This document shows positions 1-5,934 of a stretch of DNA of 25,502 nt, in pieces. How positions within the stretch are numbered: position 1 is the first letter of the stretch; every line of letters starts with the position of its first letter. Source of the stretch: a virus. A model generated the notes under the pieces. It ran no database searches. It had not been told where the DNA came from and saw nothing but the letters and a program-made list of their open reading frames with translations. The translations under genes and the position numbers were made by a program. The stretch lies in the IMG/VR virus record IMGVR_UViG_3300043313_000799, positions 1 through 25,502 of that record. One strand, written 5' to 3'.

Positions 1-2
1 CG

Positions 3-368
3 AACGCCTACGACGGGGCCATCCTGTTGATGCCACGCTTTGTGCCCGGGACCATGATGATCGAGAAGGTCAGAGCTGTCCGTGACTACAGGGCCTGGCG
101 AGAGGGCGCGTTCGAGTTCGAGATCTACCTCGAAGACGACGGCTCGGAGTACATCGTCCAATTGGACCAAGGGTCAAAGTCTGCGCATCCGCTGGTTGCG
201 TTGGTTCAGCGGCACCCCGGTATCCTCCGGAGCGAAGCCGCAAAGCTGCTGAACATCGACGAGTCGAACGTCTCACGGGCGGCCAAGAGGCACGGCCTCG
301 TGTTGCGAAAGGTGGAGAAAGAGGGGGCAGGGCGACGTAAGCTCGCAGTTTTCCCGCAGAATTCATAG
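3..368 (+). CDS. C-terminal part of a replication-type ATPase with winged-helix tail (5' truncated)
   Basis: The reading frame is open to the left edge, beginning with residues NAYDGAILLMPRF, so this is the end of a larger protein. The first ~55 visible residues (an aspartate near the edge, then a K-R-containing strand and FEIYLEDDG) resemble the last strands of RecA-like/RepA-type helicase or primase-helicase ATPases. The final ~55 residues (LVALVQRHPGILRSEAAKLL, then DESNVSRAAKRHGL) form a clear winged HTH, which would bind DNA. The Walker motifs would lie outside the window, so the ATPase call is inference. The 3' end contains the first two copies of the iteron array. It is read in the same direction as the next gene and 140 bp before it. 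Alternative: any ATPase or regulator ending in a winged helix. Confidence 0.5.
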   Translation, partial: NAYDGAILLMPRFVPGTMMIEKVRAVRDYRAWREGAFEFEIYLEDDGSEYIVQLDQGSKSAHPLVALVQRHPGILRSEAAKLLNIDESNVSRAAKRHGLVLRKVEKEGAGRRKLAVFPQNS

Positions 369-430
369 GTAAGAACGCAGAATTGGACGCAGAAAACTGC
401 AGGGTCAGCGCAGAAAAGACCGCAGAATTC
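344..430. repeat. Six phased 10-bp iterons (CGCAGAAWWS)
   Basis: Copies start at 344 (CGCAGTTTTC), 355 (CGCAGAATTC), 376 (CGCAGAATTG), 388 (CGCAGAAAAC), 409 (CGCAGAAAAG) and 421 (CGCAGAATTC). They form three pairs, with members 11-12 bp apart and pairs repeating every 32-33 bp, so all copies face about the same side of the helix. The array starts inside the end of the ATPase gene and fills most of the gap before a tandem-HTH gene. This is the layout of a replication-origin iteron array or a cooperative operator. Confidence 0.75.
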
Positions 431-447
431 CTGTCCCATTCGCGTGC

Positions 448-467
448 GCGCACCCCGAAGGGGGCGC
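448..467. other. GC-rich hairpin after the iterons
   Basis: GCGC-a-CCCC, loop GAA, GGGG-GCGC gives an 8-bp stem with one bulged A. No T-run follows on either side, so it is not a convincing terminator. It lies between the last iteron and the start of the HTH gene and may belong to an origin or leader structure. Confidence 0.4.
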
Positions 468-508
468 TGCGAACAGATTTCCGACGTGGAATGAACCAAG
501 GTGGAACG

Positions 509-844
509 ATGAACGGTAGAACCCAACGTAAGAACGAACTGATCCGTCAGGCCCGGGAGCTTGAGCGGGAAGGGTTGAAGCGCTGTGAGATCGCGGAACG
601 GCTGGGAGTGACGTGTCCCCGGGTGTCGCAGTTGCTGGGAGCGAGGCACGCTCACCGAAGTTACAAGGTGAAGGACGCGCTGATGGTCAAGAAGATGAAG
701 GAACGAGGGCTGACTGTAGGACAGATCAGCATGTACCTGAACATTCCCCGCTCTACCGTGACTGATTGGGTCCGGATAGGCGGGTATGCATCTTCGCCAG
801 ATTCCTCTTTGCCTGCTCGAGGAAGCGCAGCTCCGCGGCCGTGA
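509..844 (+). CDS. Small DNA-binding protein with two helix-turn-helix motifs
   Basis: A 111-aa protein with two HTH units in tandem: about residues 25-46 (CEIAERLGVTCPRVSQLLG) and 69-89 (TVGQISMYLNIPRSTVTDWV). Both have the resolvase/sigma-like HTH pattern, but there is no catalytic domain. The start at 509 is chosen because AAGGTGG lies 5 nt upstream; an in-frame ATG at 491 has a weaker site. It follows the iteron array directly, so it is a good candidate for the protein that binds the iterons, as repressor or initiator (inference). The last ~20 residues are Ser/Pro-rich and encoded over the end of the convergent gene on the other strand. Confidence 0.75.
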   Translation: MNGRTQRKNELIRQARELEREGLKRCEIAERLGVTCPRVSQLLGARHAHRSYKVKDALMVKKMKERGLTVGQISMYLNIPRSTVTDWVRIGGYASSPDSSLPARGSAAPRP

Positions 845-1001
845 GAACGCCCATGTTGTAGTGAGCTAGGGCGTGGAGCCAGACGACGGCTTCTTCGATT
901 TGCGTCGTTGGGTCGCCGCTTGCTGATTGTCCCTGAGCACGTTTAGGAAGCCGTCGAGACGGCGAGCGACCCTTACTCGATGATCGAGTCACGTTAGGCA
1001 T
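753..1001 (-). CDS. Hypothetical small protein (last gene of the minus-strand block)
   Basis: An 82-aa protein with a basic, Ser/Arg-rich first ~28 residues and a helical remainder (EEAVVWLHALAHYNMG, then AAELRFLEQAKRNLAKM). The start overlaps the end of the preceding minus-strand gene by 8 nt, typical of coupled translation. Its 3' end overlaps the 3' end of the plus-strand HTH gene by 92 nt. No family is recognised. Confidence 0.65.
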   Translation of the reverse strand: MPNVTRSSSKGRSPSRRLPKRAQGQSASGDPTTQIEEAVVWLHALAHYNMGVLTAAELRFLEQAKRNLAKMHTRLSGPNQSR

Positions 1002-1335
1002 CTTCTTTCTTCAGGCAATTCGCAGGCATTCGACAGATGGGTCCGTACCGCCCCACTCGCTGCTTGAAGTCCACCCACACGTATCCCTGCTTGCGGACGT
1101 CGTGTTGGGCGAAGGTGGGCGTGCCGATGACTTCTCCCACGGCCCCCTTCATGTACTTCGGCTTGATGCCCTCGACTACCACGACTCGCGTGCCGATGAC
1201 GAGGTCCCGGGCGTTGCGCCTCATCTTCTTGTCGCGTAGGTACCGCAGGCGTGCTACGCAGGCCTCGTTGAGCGGACGGAGGATCTTGTCGAGCTTGCCG
1301 TCGTCGACCAGGGTGATGATGTCCTCGGCCCTCAT
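994..1335 (-). CDS. Small protein with SH3/KOW-like domain
   Basis: A 113-aa protein. The ATG at 1335 overlaps the upstream stop (ATGA). The first ~45 residues are helical and charged (DDGKLDKILRPLNEACVARL). The second part (VIGTRVVVVEGIKPKYMKGAVGEV and later YVWVDFKQRVGRY) has the alternating strand-Gly pattern of a small SH3/KOW-type barrel, a fold that often binds RNA, DNA or RNA polymerase. This family assignment rests on pattern only. Expressed with its neighbours on both sides. Confidence 0.75.
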   Translation of the reverse strand: MRAEDIITLVDDGKLDKILRPLNEACVARLRYLRDKKMRRNARDLVIGTRVVVVEGIKPKYMKGAVGEVIGTPTFAQHDVRKQGYVWVDFKQRVGRYGPICRMPANCLKKEDA

Positions 1336-1682
1336 AGTCCCTCGAACCCCTCGTCTTCGTCCTCGTGGTTCCACGCTTGCGCCACCACCCAGGGATTGGG
1401 CTCCCGCTTGAGGGTGATGAGCTTGCACTCCTCGATCCGCGTCGAGAAGCGAGCGACCATCAAGTGGATCTCGGACTCATCGGGCTCGGCGTACTTCTGC
1501 ACCCACATCATGGCCGCTGCGGTCCAGCGGATCCCGACGGTGGCGAGGGTCACGTCCTCCCTGCCGGGGATGAGACGGTAGGTCTGCGTTGCGTTGGACC
1601 ACTTGAAGACACGGTAGGTCATGAGGTTCTTCCTTCGGATCTGCTTCTTGCGAGCGATCTGGTCTTTGTAGGATTTAGCCAT
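1332..1682 (-). CDS. Hypothetical protein, 116 aa
   Basis: A mixed alpha/beta protein with no recognised family. It has a very basic first 20 residues (KDQIARKKQIRRKN), then a middle segment TYRLIPGREDVTLATVGIRW and an acidic tail (NHEDEDEGFEGL). An alternative in-frame start is ATG at 1622 (MTYRVFKW) with GGAAG 6 nt upstream; the ATG at 1682 has AAGGAG only 2 nt away, so the shorter 96-aa form is a real possibility. It lies just after a terminator, so its transcription needs read-through or a local promoter. Confidence 0.7.
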   Translation of the reverse strand: MAKSYKDQIARKKQIRRKNLMTYRVFKWSNATQTYRLIPGREDVTLATVGIRWTAAAMMWVQKYAEPDESEIHLMVARFSTRIEECKLITLKREPNPWVVAQAWNHEDEDEGFEGL

Positions 1683-1696
1683 AGCTCCTTCTCTCT

Positions 1697-1724
1697 AAAA
1701 GGAGGCGCCCCGAAGGACGCCCCC
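1697..1724 (-). terminator. Rho-independent terminator with UUCG loop
   Basis: Read on the minus strand: GGGGGCGTCC, loop TTCG, GGGCGCCTCC, then TTTT. This is a 10-bp stem with two G-U pairs, a stable UUCG tetraloop and a short U-run. It sits 30 nt after the stop of the acidic-protein gene and just before the next minus-strand gene, so it should end or attenuate the upstream transcript. Confidence 0.8.
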
Positions 1725-1753
1725 TGTTGTCTCAGCCGGCTGGTGAGAAGGTG

Positions 1754-2563
1754 CTACTCGTCGTCGTCCTCGACGGGACGCTTCTTCGCCTTCTTCTTGG
1801 AGCTGCCGGTCTTCTTCGCGGCCTTCGCCTTAGCCGCCTTCTTCGCCGCCTGGGTCTCCTTGAGCTTGTCGAGGGACTCCTTCTTGATCTCGTCCGCCTC
1901 GCCGGCCTTGAGCCACTTGAGGATGTTCTTGACCGTCTTGTCGTTCCAGCTCTTCCACTGGTAGCGACGCGTCTCCGGGTCCTTGGCGACGGAGTGCTTG
2001 CGGAGGACCATGCGAAGCGTGCGGGCGTCCACGCCGGCGCGTTCCGCGATCTCGTTGGAGCCGATCATGCCCTCGGCGGCGGCGCGAGTCTGGCGAGGCT
2101 TCTTGGCACGCTTCGGGGGCGCTTCGTCCTCCTCGTCGTCCTCGTCCTCATCGTCCTCGTCTTCGTCTTCCTCGTCGTCAGGCTCGTCCTCGTCCTCGTC
2201 CTCCTCCTCTTCGTCCTCGTCTTCCTCGTCGACGTCCTCGTCGTCGTCCAGGTCCTCGTCGTCCTCGAGCTCGTCGACCGACTCCAGCTCGTCGATCTCG
2301 TCGTCCGTCACGACGACCTCTTCCTGCTTCTTGCGGCGGGAGCTGCCCTTCGCTGCGGCCTTCGGCTTCGCCTTCGTACTACGTGCCACGATGATGACCT
2401 CCTGTAAGGTCTGCTTGTATTTGATCCTGCGGAACTTGCGGAGTCCCCCAGCCACCTTGAACATCCGTTCTTCAGGTGGAAATGAGAGGGACTTGACGGT
2501 GATCTTGTTGCCCCTACGGTCCTTGTAGAGTGCTACGTACCCCGGCCATGTCTTCCTGACCAT
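1754..2563 (-). CDS. Acidic-tract HTH protein with histone-H1-like tail
   Basis: A 269-aa, four-part protein. Residues 1-58 form a small basic globular region (YVALYKDRRGNK, SLSFPPEER). Residues 59-82 are a Lys/Ala/Ser linker. Residues ~87-147 are almost purely Asp/Glu. Residues ~166-215 contain an HTH (MIGSNEIAERAGVDARTLRMVL) of a type I know from phages of high-GC bacteria. Residues ~217-269 are Lys/Ala-rich like histone H1 and end EDDDE. Role inferred: DNA or nucleoid binding, perhaps with the acidic part mimicking DNA. The ATG at 2563 has no good ribosome site, whereas an in-frame GTG at 2389 has AGGAGG 8 nt upstream and would give 211 aa. Followed by a terminator. Confidence 0.75.
   Translation of the reverse strand: MVRKTWPGYVALYKDRRGNKITVKSLSFPPEERMFKVAGGLRKFRRIKYKQTLQEVIIVARSTKAKPKAAAKGSSRRKKQEEVVVTDDEIDELESVDELEDDEDLDDDEDVDEEDEDEEEEDEDEDEPDDEEDEDEDDEDEDDEEDEAPPKRAKKPRQTRAAAEGMIGSNEIAERAGVDARTLRMVLRKHSVAKDPETRRYQWKSWNDKTVKNILKWLKAGEADEIKKESLDKLKETQAAKKAAKAKAAKKTGSSKKKAKKRPVEDDDE
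2387..2403 (-). promoter_or_regulatory. Strong internal ribosome site and GTG start
   Basis: AGGAGG (2403-2398) stands 8 nt before GTG (2389-2387), inside the acidic-protein gene and in frame with it. It decides between a 211-aa and a 269-aa product, or allows both. The codons upstream of it still look coding. Confidence 0.6.
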
Positions 2564-2672
2564 GTGTAGGCGGGGTCGGTCAAGCCTCCTTCCTACGTTG
2601 GCAATGCTTCCTCCCTTCTACGCGGCCCTTTCTGACCGGTCTGTGTAACAGTATCACATCGGTACGGGAATT

Positions 2673-2954
2673 TCAGCCCGTCTTGTTGTCTCGTCTACGG
2701 TCGCTGATGTGAGCGAGCTGCCTGTGCCATTTGGCATAGCAGCCGCAGGTGACGCCGATGGCGTACGGTCCCTTGAGGACCAACGACTTGCTCGGCTTGA
2801 TCCCGAGTGCCGTGAGCGACTTGCGGACGTCCGATGCCTTGTAGAAGGCGGCGATGTTCACGTCCTCGCCGCAGGTGTAGCAGTTGCCGGGGACGAAGAC
2901 CTCGAACGGGGCGAACGAGTCCTCTCCCTTGGTGGTGATGCGGATGTCGGTCAC
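2673..2954 (-). CDS. Hypothetical protein with paired cysteines (zinc-ribbon-like)
   Basis: A 93-aa protein starting at a GTG that overlaps the previous stop (GTGA). It carries NCYTCGE near residue 25 and VTCGCYAKWH near residue 69: two Cys pairs about 40 residues apart plus a nearby His, as in structural zinc ribbons. The stretch between (VRKSLTALGIKPSKSLVLKG) is likely helix then strand. Function unknown. Last gene of the block that starts at 3755. Confidence 0.75.
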   Translation of the reverse strand: MTDIRITTKGEDSFAPFEVFVPGNCYTCGEDVNIAAFYKASDVRKSLTALGIKPSKSLVLKGPYAIGVTCGCYAKWHRQLAHISDRRRDNKTG

Positions 2955-3121
2955 TTGGGCGGTTCCTCCTTCACGAGGTCACGGACGCGGACGGGCCCCA
3001 CCGTCAAGGACATCTTGGGGTACCACAGCACGGCGTTGCCGTCCACGAGCGTCTTGATGACGCCCACGCCCCGGTGGGGCTTCTTGGAGTGGGAGACGTA
3101 GTCCCCAGCGCAGAAGTTCAC
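2951..3121 (-). CDS. Small SH3-like protein (DUF3553/CarD-like pattern)
   Basis: A 56-aa protein beginning at GTG (3121), overlapping the upstream stop by GTGA and the downstream start by GTGA. The pattern CAGDYVSHSKKPHRGVGVIK, then NAVLWYPKM, resembles small SH3-like domains that open with a GDYV motif and a G-x-G turn. Possible nucleic-acid or RNA-polymerase contact is inference. Coupled to both neighbours. Confidence 0.65.
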   Translation of the reverse strand: MNFCAGDYVSHSKKPHRGVGVIKTLVDGNAVLWYPKMSLTVGPVRVRDLVKEEPPK

Positions 3122-3303
3122 GAGCCGCCCTTCAACAGGCGGACGACGTCCTTGTAGTCGAGCGTGCAGAAGAGCCGGTAGCTCATCACGTGCTCGCCGT
3201 AGGTCCGGGTGATCTTGCGGCTCTTCGCCTTCGCCTTGGGGCCCGTGGGGACCTTCAGCGTGCGGGTGTGCTGGTGAATGCGGTACTCGGGAACGAACCT
3301 CAT
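3118..3303 (-). CDS. Hypothetical small basic protein, 61 aa
   Basis: Begins immediately after the stop of the upstream gene (TAG then ATG) and overlaps the next gene by 4 nt. It is rich in Lys/Arg (GPKAKAKSRKITRTYGEH), with a more hydrophobic end (YRLFCTLDYKDVVRLLKGG). No family recognised. Confidence 0.7.
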   Translation of the reverse strand: MRFVPEYRIHQHTRTLKVPTGPKAKAKSRKITRTYGEHVMSYRLFCTLDYKDVVRLLKGGS

Positions 3304-3549
3304 CTACTTGCCTCGCTTCTTCCTGTTGGAGGTGTGGGGCGCCTTCTGCTTCTTCGCCTTCTTGGTGGCGACCTTCTCGGCGAACTTGTCCTTCTCGGCG
3401 TTCAGCTGCGCCTGCAACTTCAACGCCTCCTTGCAGTTGCCGTGCCCACGGTTGATGAGGGTCATCAGCTTCTCGTGGGTGGACAGCGAGGCGTGTTCCT
3501 GCTGCCTCCGCGCCGCATCCTGGCGACGCTTCTCGGGCGAGTGGGGCAT
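3304..3549 (-). CDS. Hypothetical charged helical protein, 81 aa
   Basis: A good ribosome site (AAGGAGATCC) precedes the ATG. The protein is highly charged and probably largely helical (EKRRQDAARRQQEHASL, then KEALKLQAQLNAEKDKFAEK), ending in a Lys-rich tail. It may bind nucleic acid through the tail (inference). Confidence 0.7.
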   Translation of the reverse strand: MPHSPEKRRQDAARRQQEHASLSTHEKLMTLINRGHGNCKEALKLQAQLNAEKDKFAEKVATKKAKKQKAPHTSNRKKRGK

Positions 3550-3557
3550 GGATCTCC

Positions 3558-3755
3558 TTAGGAGAGGGGACGGATGATGATCTCGATGGCGTCGGGGTTA
3601 CCGATCTCCGCGAGCGCCTTCTTGCTGATGTAGATGTTGGTGACGGGCTCGTTGGACTCCTTCGCGTCCTCGACCTCGTACCGAACGACCTTCGACTTGG
3701 GAATGGCGATGGGCATCTCGACGGCAATCTGCTTGCCTGTCCTCGTGGTGGGCAT
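3558..3755 (-). CDS. Hypothetical protein, 65 aa (first gene of its block)
   Basis: The start at 3755 is chosen because AAAGGAGGTGAG lies directly upstream; a longer frame reaching 3806 would run over the candidate promoter. The product alternates beta-prone stretches (QIAVEMPIAIPKSK, TNIYISKKALAEIG) and ends AIEIIIRPLS, a small compact beta-rich fold. It is the first gene after the sigma70-like promoter at 3809-3837 and should be well expressed. Confidence 0.8.
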   Translation of the reverse strand: MPTTRTGKQIAVEMPIAIPKSKVVRYEVEDAKESNEPVTNIYISKKALAEIGNPDAIEIIIRPLS

Positions 3756-3808
3756 TATCTCACCTCCTTTCCGTGCCGTGGATTGTGTGCGCGTCGTGTC
3801 ACACACAT

Positions 3809-3837
3809 ATCATCGCATGGGGATCTCTAGGGGTCAA
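3809..3837 (-). promoter_or_regulatory. Sigma70-like promoter with adjacent inverted repeat
   Basis: On the minus strand: TTGACC (3837-3832), a 17-bp spacer, then GATGAT (3814-3809). Just downstream, over the expected transcript start, lies GTGT-C-ACAC (3796-3804), which could be an operator. It stands ahead of the gene starting at 3755 and after the end of the previous block. Confidence 0.45.
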
Positions 3838-4253
3838 CTGCTGGTGGTCTCGGGTTTGTGGAGAATGCCCTTCTCTACCTCGTAGATCAGCGTGGGCGTG
3901 GTGTCGAAGACCTGGACGATCCAGTGGACCCTCACGTCCTCCAGTCGGTGGGTCTCGTCGGTGTAGCCACCGTATTCGATGCCCACGTACAGCTCGTTGG
4001 GTCCGCCGTCGTCGCCATCGGAGCAGGTGATCTTGACCAGGGAGTCCGGGTACGCCTCGGGGTCGAGCTCCTTCCAGCGGCACTCACCGTAGAGGTCCCT
4101 GTCGTGGTCGGTCGTCGTCCACATCTCACGGGTGTAGAGGTGGGTGTCCGGGTCGGGGACGGGTCCCTCCCTCATCCACAGGTTCAGGTACTCCACGAAG
4201 ATGTCGAGGGCGGAGTTGACGATGGTCTCCTGTTGTTCCTCAGTGAGGGGCAT
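3834..4253 (-). CDS. Hypothetical protein, 139 aa
   Basis: Overlaps the upstream gene by 14 nt. Helical start (TEEQQETIVNSALDIFVEYLNLWMRE), then a strand-rich acidic middle (LVKITCSDGDDGGPNELYVGIEYGG) and end (VRVHWIVQVFDTTPTLIYEVEKG). An alpha-plus-beta fold, net acidic, without signal peptide or membrane segment. No family recognised. Confidence 0.8.
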   Translation of the reverse strand: MPLTEEQQETIVNSALDIFVEYLNLWMREGPVPDPDTHLYTREMWTTTDHDRDLYGECRWKELDPEAYPDSLVKITCSDGDDGGPNELYVGIEYGGYTDETHRLEDVRVHWIVQVFDTTPTLIYEVEKGILHKPETTSS

Positions 4254-4908
4254 GGCGCTTGATCTCTCCTAGGTCGCTGATGTAGTGGATCACGTTGTCC
4301 TCCTTGATGTTGCAGTCCGTGGCGAGCTCCTTCACGTGGTCCTCAATGATCTCGCCCACCCAGTCGCCTCGCTGCCCGGGGTCCTTCACGTTGCGGAGGT
4401 ACTCACGCACGAGGAAGTCGACCTGGACAGCGCGGTAGACGCCCATGAAGCCGGGCTTGGCGTAGAAGGCGCCTACGAGTCCGTCGTCGGGCACGAGCGA
4501 CCTCAAGTCGATGGCGAACTCGCGCAGGCACTCCATCCCGCCGGGCCAGTAGTCGAAGAAGTCGTCGTCCCCGCCCGGCGTGTACCCGCTGGGGTCGAGC
4601 GACGGCATCAGCGCCGCGGCGAGCTTCTGGAACGCCTCCACGATGCGGAAGAACGGGCCCTCGATGAGGATGACGGTCCCCCAGTCGTCCTGCTTCCACG
4701 CCTCCCAGTGCTCCTCGGGGATCGTGGAGTTGCCGATGAAGGTGCCGTTGCCCTCCTCCTCCTCCTGCGCGCTGAGGGTGTAGACGGTCTCCTTGATCCC
4801 CTCGACCTGGCCCCAGTGGTACTCGCCGTGGCGGACGTTGAGGAGCATGGTGCCGTAGGCGATCTCCGCCCCGCCGATCATGCGGCGTTCTGTCTTGATG
4901 ATGGACAT
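4240..4908 (-). CDS. Hypothetical acidic protein, 222 aa
   Basis: The largest clear gene of this block after the acidic-tract protein. AGGAGG precedes the ATG with a 3-nt gap. The first ~90 residues are strand-rich (AEIAYGTMLLNVRHGEYHWG, WGTVILIEGPFFRIVEAF); the rest is helical, with an aromatic-acidic patch (DDDFFDYWPGG) near residue 114. The last ~50 residues resemble a helical bundle (DHVKELATDCNIKEDNVIHYI). No signal peptide or membrane helix. Function unknown. Confidence 0.85.
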   Translation of the reverse strand: MSIIKTERRMIGGAEIAYGTMLLNVRHGEYHWGQVEGIKETVYTLSAQEEEEGNGTFIGNSTIPEEHWEAWKQDDWGTVILIEGPFFRIVEAFQKLAAALMPSLDPSGYTPGGDDDFFDYWPGGMECLREFAIDLRSLVPDDGLVGAFYAKPGFMGVYRAVQVDFLVREYLRNVKDPGQRGDWVGEIIEDHVKELATDCNIKEDNVIHYISDLGEIKRHAPH

Positions 4909-4915
4909 GGTCCTC

Positions 4916-5053
4916 CTACTGGTGCCTGTCGGCCCAGAGGTAGAGGGTGTACAGGAAGGGGAAGTTTTGGATGCGTTCCCATCGGCTGTCCGGGAGGTAG
5001 TCGACCCAGCAGACGTACCTCACGCAGAGGTGGGAGATCGTCAGGCGTAGCAC
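4916..5053 (-). CDS. Probable tiny protein, 45 aa
   Basis: Best start is GTG at 5053, overlapping the end of the upstream gene by 13 nt. The product contains RYVCWVDYLPDSRWERIQ and ends LYTLYLWADRHQ, aromatic-rich and plausible as a folded mini-protein. It fills the gap between two well-supported genes in the same direction. The start has no strong ribosome site, so the call is moderate. Confidence 0.5.
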   Translation of the reverse strand: MLRLTISHLCVRYVCWVDYLPDSRWERIQNFPFLYTLYLWADRHQ

Positions 5054-5283
5054 AGGATCCTGGCCTTTCCGTCGGGGGTCTTGACACGCAGGCAGCGGGA
5101 GAGGGGCCCGAACGAGTCGCCCTCGCCCGTGTACCACCGGTTCGGCACGGTGTAGCCCTTCTCCACGAGCTCGGCGGTGATGAGGCGCTCCTGCTTGGTC
5201 ATCTCGCCGCTGCGGAAGTCGTACGACGGCTCGTTGGTGAGCCCCAGGTCGTAGAGGTCGATGTAGAGGTCGTCGGTGTTCAT
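5041..5283 (-). CDS. Hypothetical protein, 80 aa
   Basis: Preceded by AGGAGG four nt before the ATG. Acidic N-terminus (MNTDDLYIDLYDLG), then a helix (KQERLITAELVEKGY) and a beta-prone end (CLRVKTPDGKARILCYA). Unknown family. Confidence 0.8.
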   Translation of the reverse strand: MNTDDLYIDLYDLGLTNEPSYDFRSGEMTKQERLITAELVEKGYTVPNRWYTGEGDSFGPLSRCLRVKTPDGKARILCYA

Positions 5284-5291
5284 GGTGCCTC

Positions 5292-5534
5292 CTAGTTGCG
5301 CCCGGAGCCGGTGAGCTGGAAGGCGACGATCTGGTCGACCTCGCCCTCGGTGAGCCCCATGTTGTAGATGGCGTTCATCACCTGGCAGCAGGGCAGCGCG
5401 CAGGTGGGTTCGAGGTTGAGGGCGAAGAAGTTCATGATGTCCACGAAGTCGTCGTGGTCCTCGGGCTCGCGTCCGGCGAGCATGTAGTCCTTGGCGGCGG
5501 CGAACATCTCGTCAGGCGTGACCATGCGGCTCAT
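5292..5534 (-). CDS. Hypothetical protein, 80 aa
   Basis: The start overlaps the upstream stop (TGATG). Mostly helical and acidic (TPDEMFAAAKDYMLAG, DDFVDIMNFFALNLE), with a cluster of three cysteines (CALPCCQVMNAIYNMG) and a helical C-terminal end. Function unknown. Confidence 0.75.
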   Translation of the reverse strand: MSRMVTPDEMFAAAKDYMLAGREPEDHDDFVDIMNFFALNLEPTCALPCCQVMNAIYNMGLTEGEVDQIVAFQLTGSGRN

Positions 5535-5809
5535 CAGAAGTTCTCCTTGTCGGCTTTCGTGGCGTTGGCGCGGGCGGGGTTCATGCGGACGGCACGCATG
5601 GGCATCGGCTGCGCGCCCATAGCGTCGGTGTTTTGCCGCTTGGCGCGGCGAGTCCTCGATCGGTCGGGCTTGTGAGCCGCGATCCCTCGGGCGTTAGAGC
5701 CCTTGGTCACGGGTCGCCCTACCGTCGGCTTCCGCTTGGTCTTGAGGTGTGCGGAACACAGCCTCAATCCCTTACGGATCGGCGTCGAGCACACTGAGCA
5801 GCGCGACAT
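5534..5809 (-). CDS. Small zinc-finger-like basic protein, 91 aa
   Basis: The N-terminus has C-x2-C at residues 4 and 7 and C-x2-H at 18 and 21 (CSVCSTPIRKGLRLCSAH), a likely zinc-binding knuckle. The remainder is strongly basic and disordered-looking (KTKRKPTVGRP, DRSRTRRAKRQN). It is the first gene of the block that ends at 3834, and the shared 23-bp element lies about 80 nt upstream. Nucleic-acid binding is likely but inferred. Confidence 0.75.
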   Translation of the reverse strand: MSRCSVCSTPIRKGLRLCSAHLKTKRKPTVGRPVTKGSNARGIAAHKPDRSRTRRAKRQNTDAMGAQPMPMRAVRMNPARANATKADKENF

Positions 5810-5887
5810 GAAGCGCGCCTCAGCCCAGAGCGGTGATGAGATGACGATCCTTTCGGTTGTGGTTCATGCGGATTATTTCGCGCATCG

Positions 5888-5910
5888 TGATATTGTCGCG
5901 TCCACCAAAC
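5888..5910 (-). promoter_or_regulatory. Conserved 23-bp element, copy 1
   Basis: On the minus strand it reads GTTTGGTGGA, then CGC, then GACAATATCA (split for length; 5910-5888). It matches 7554-7532 at 22 of 23 positions. Both copies lie ahead of a minus-strand gene block. Around this copy TTGCGT and GACAAT are 17 bp apart, so part of it could be a -10 box. Confidence 0.55.
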
Positions 5911-5934
5911 TACCACGCAACCCGCGGGAAGACC

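Noticed and set aside
344-430. CRISPR array
   Set aside because: The repeats are only about 10 bp and the intervals 1-11 bp, far too short for repeats and spacers.
1727-2407. 226-aa Leu/Val-rich plus-strand frame looking like a membrane protein
   Set aside because: It is the antisense of the Asp/Glu codon run (GAC/GAG read as GTC/CTC), so the hydrophobicity is an artefact.
4285-5295. 336-aa plus-strand open frame
   Set aside because: Antisense to four packed minus-strand genes that have ribosome sites; Val/Leu/Glu/His bias is the typical shadow signature.
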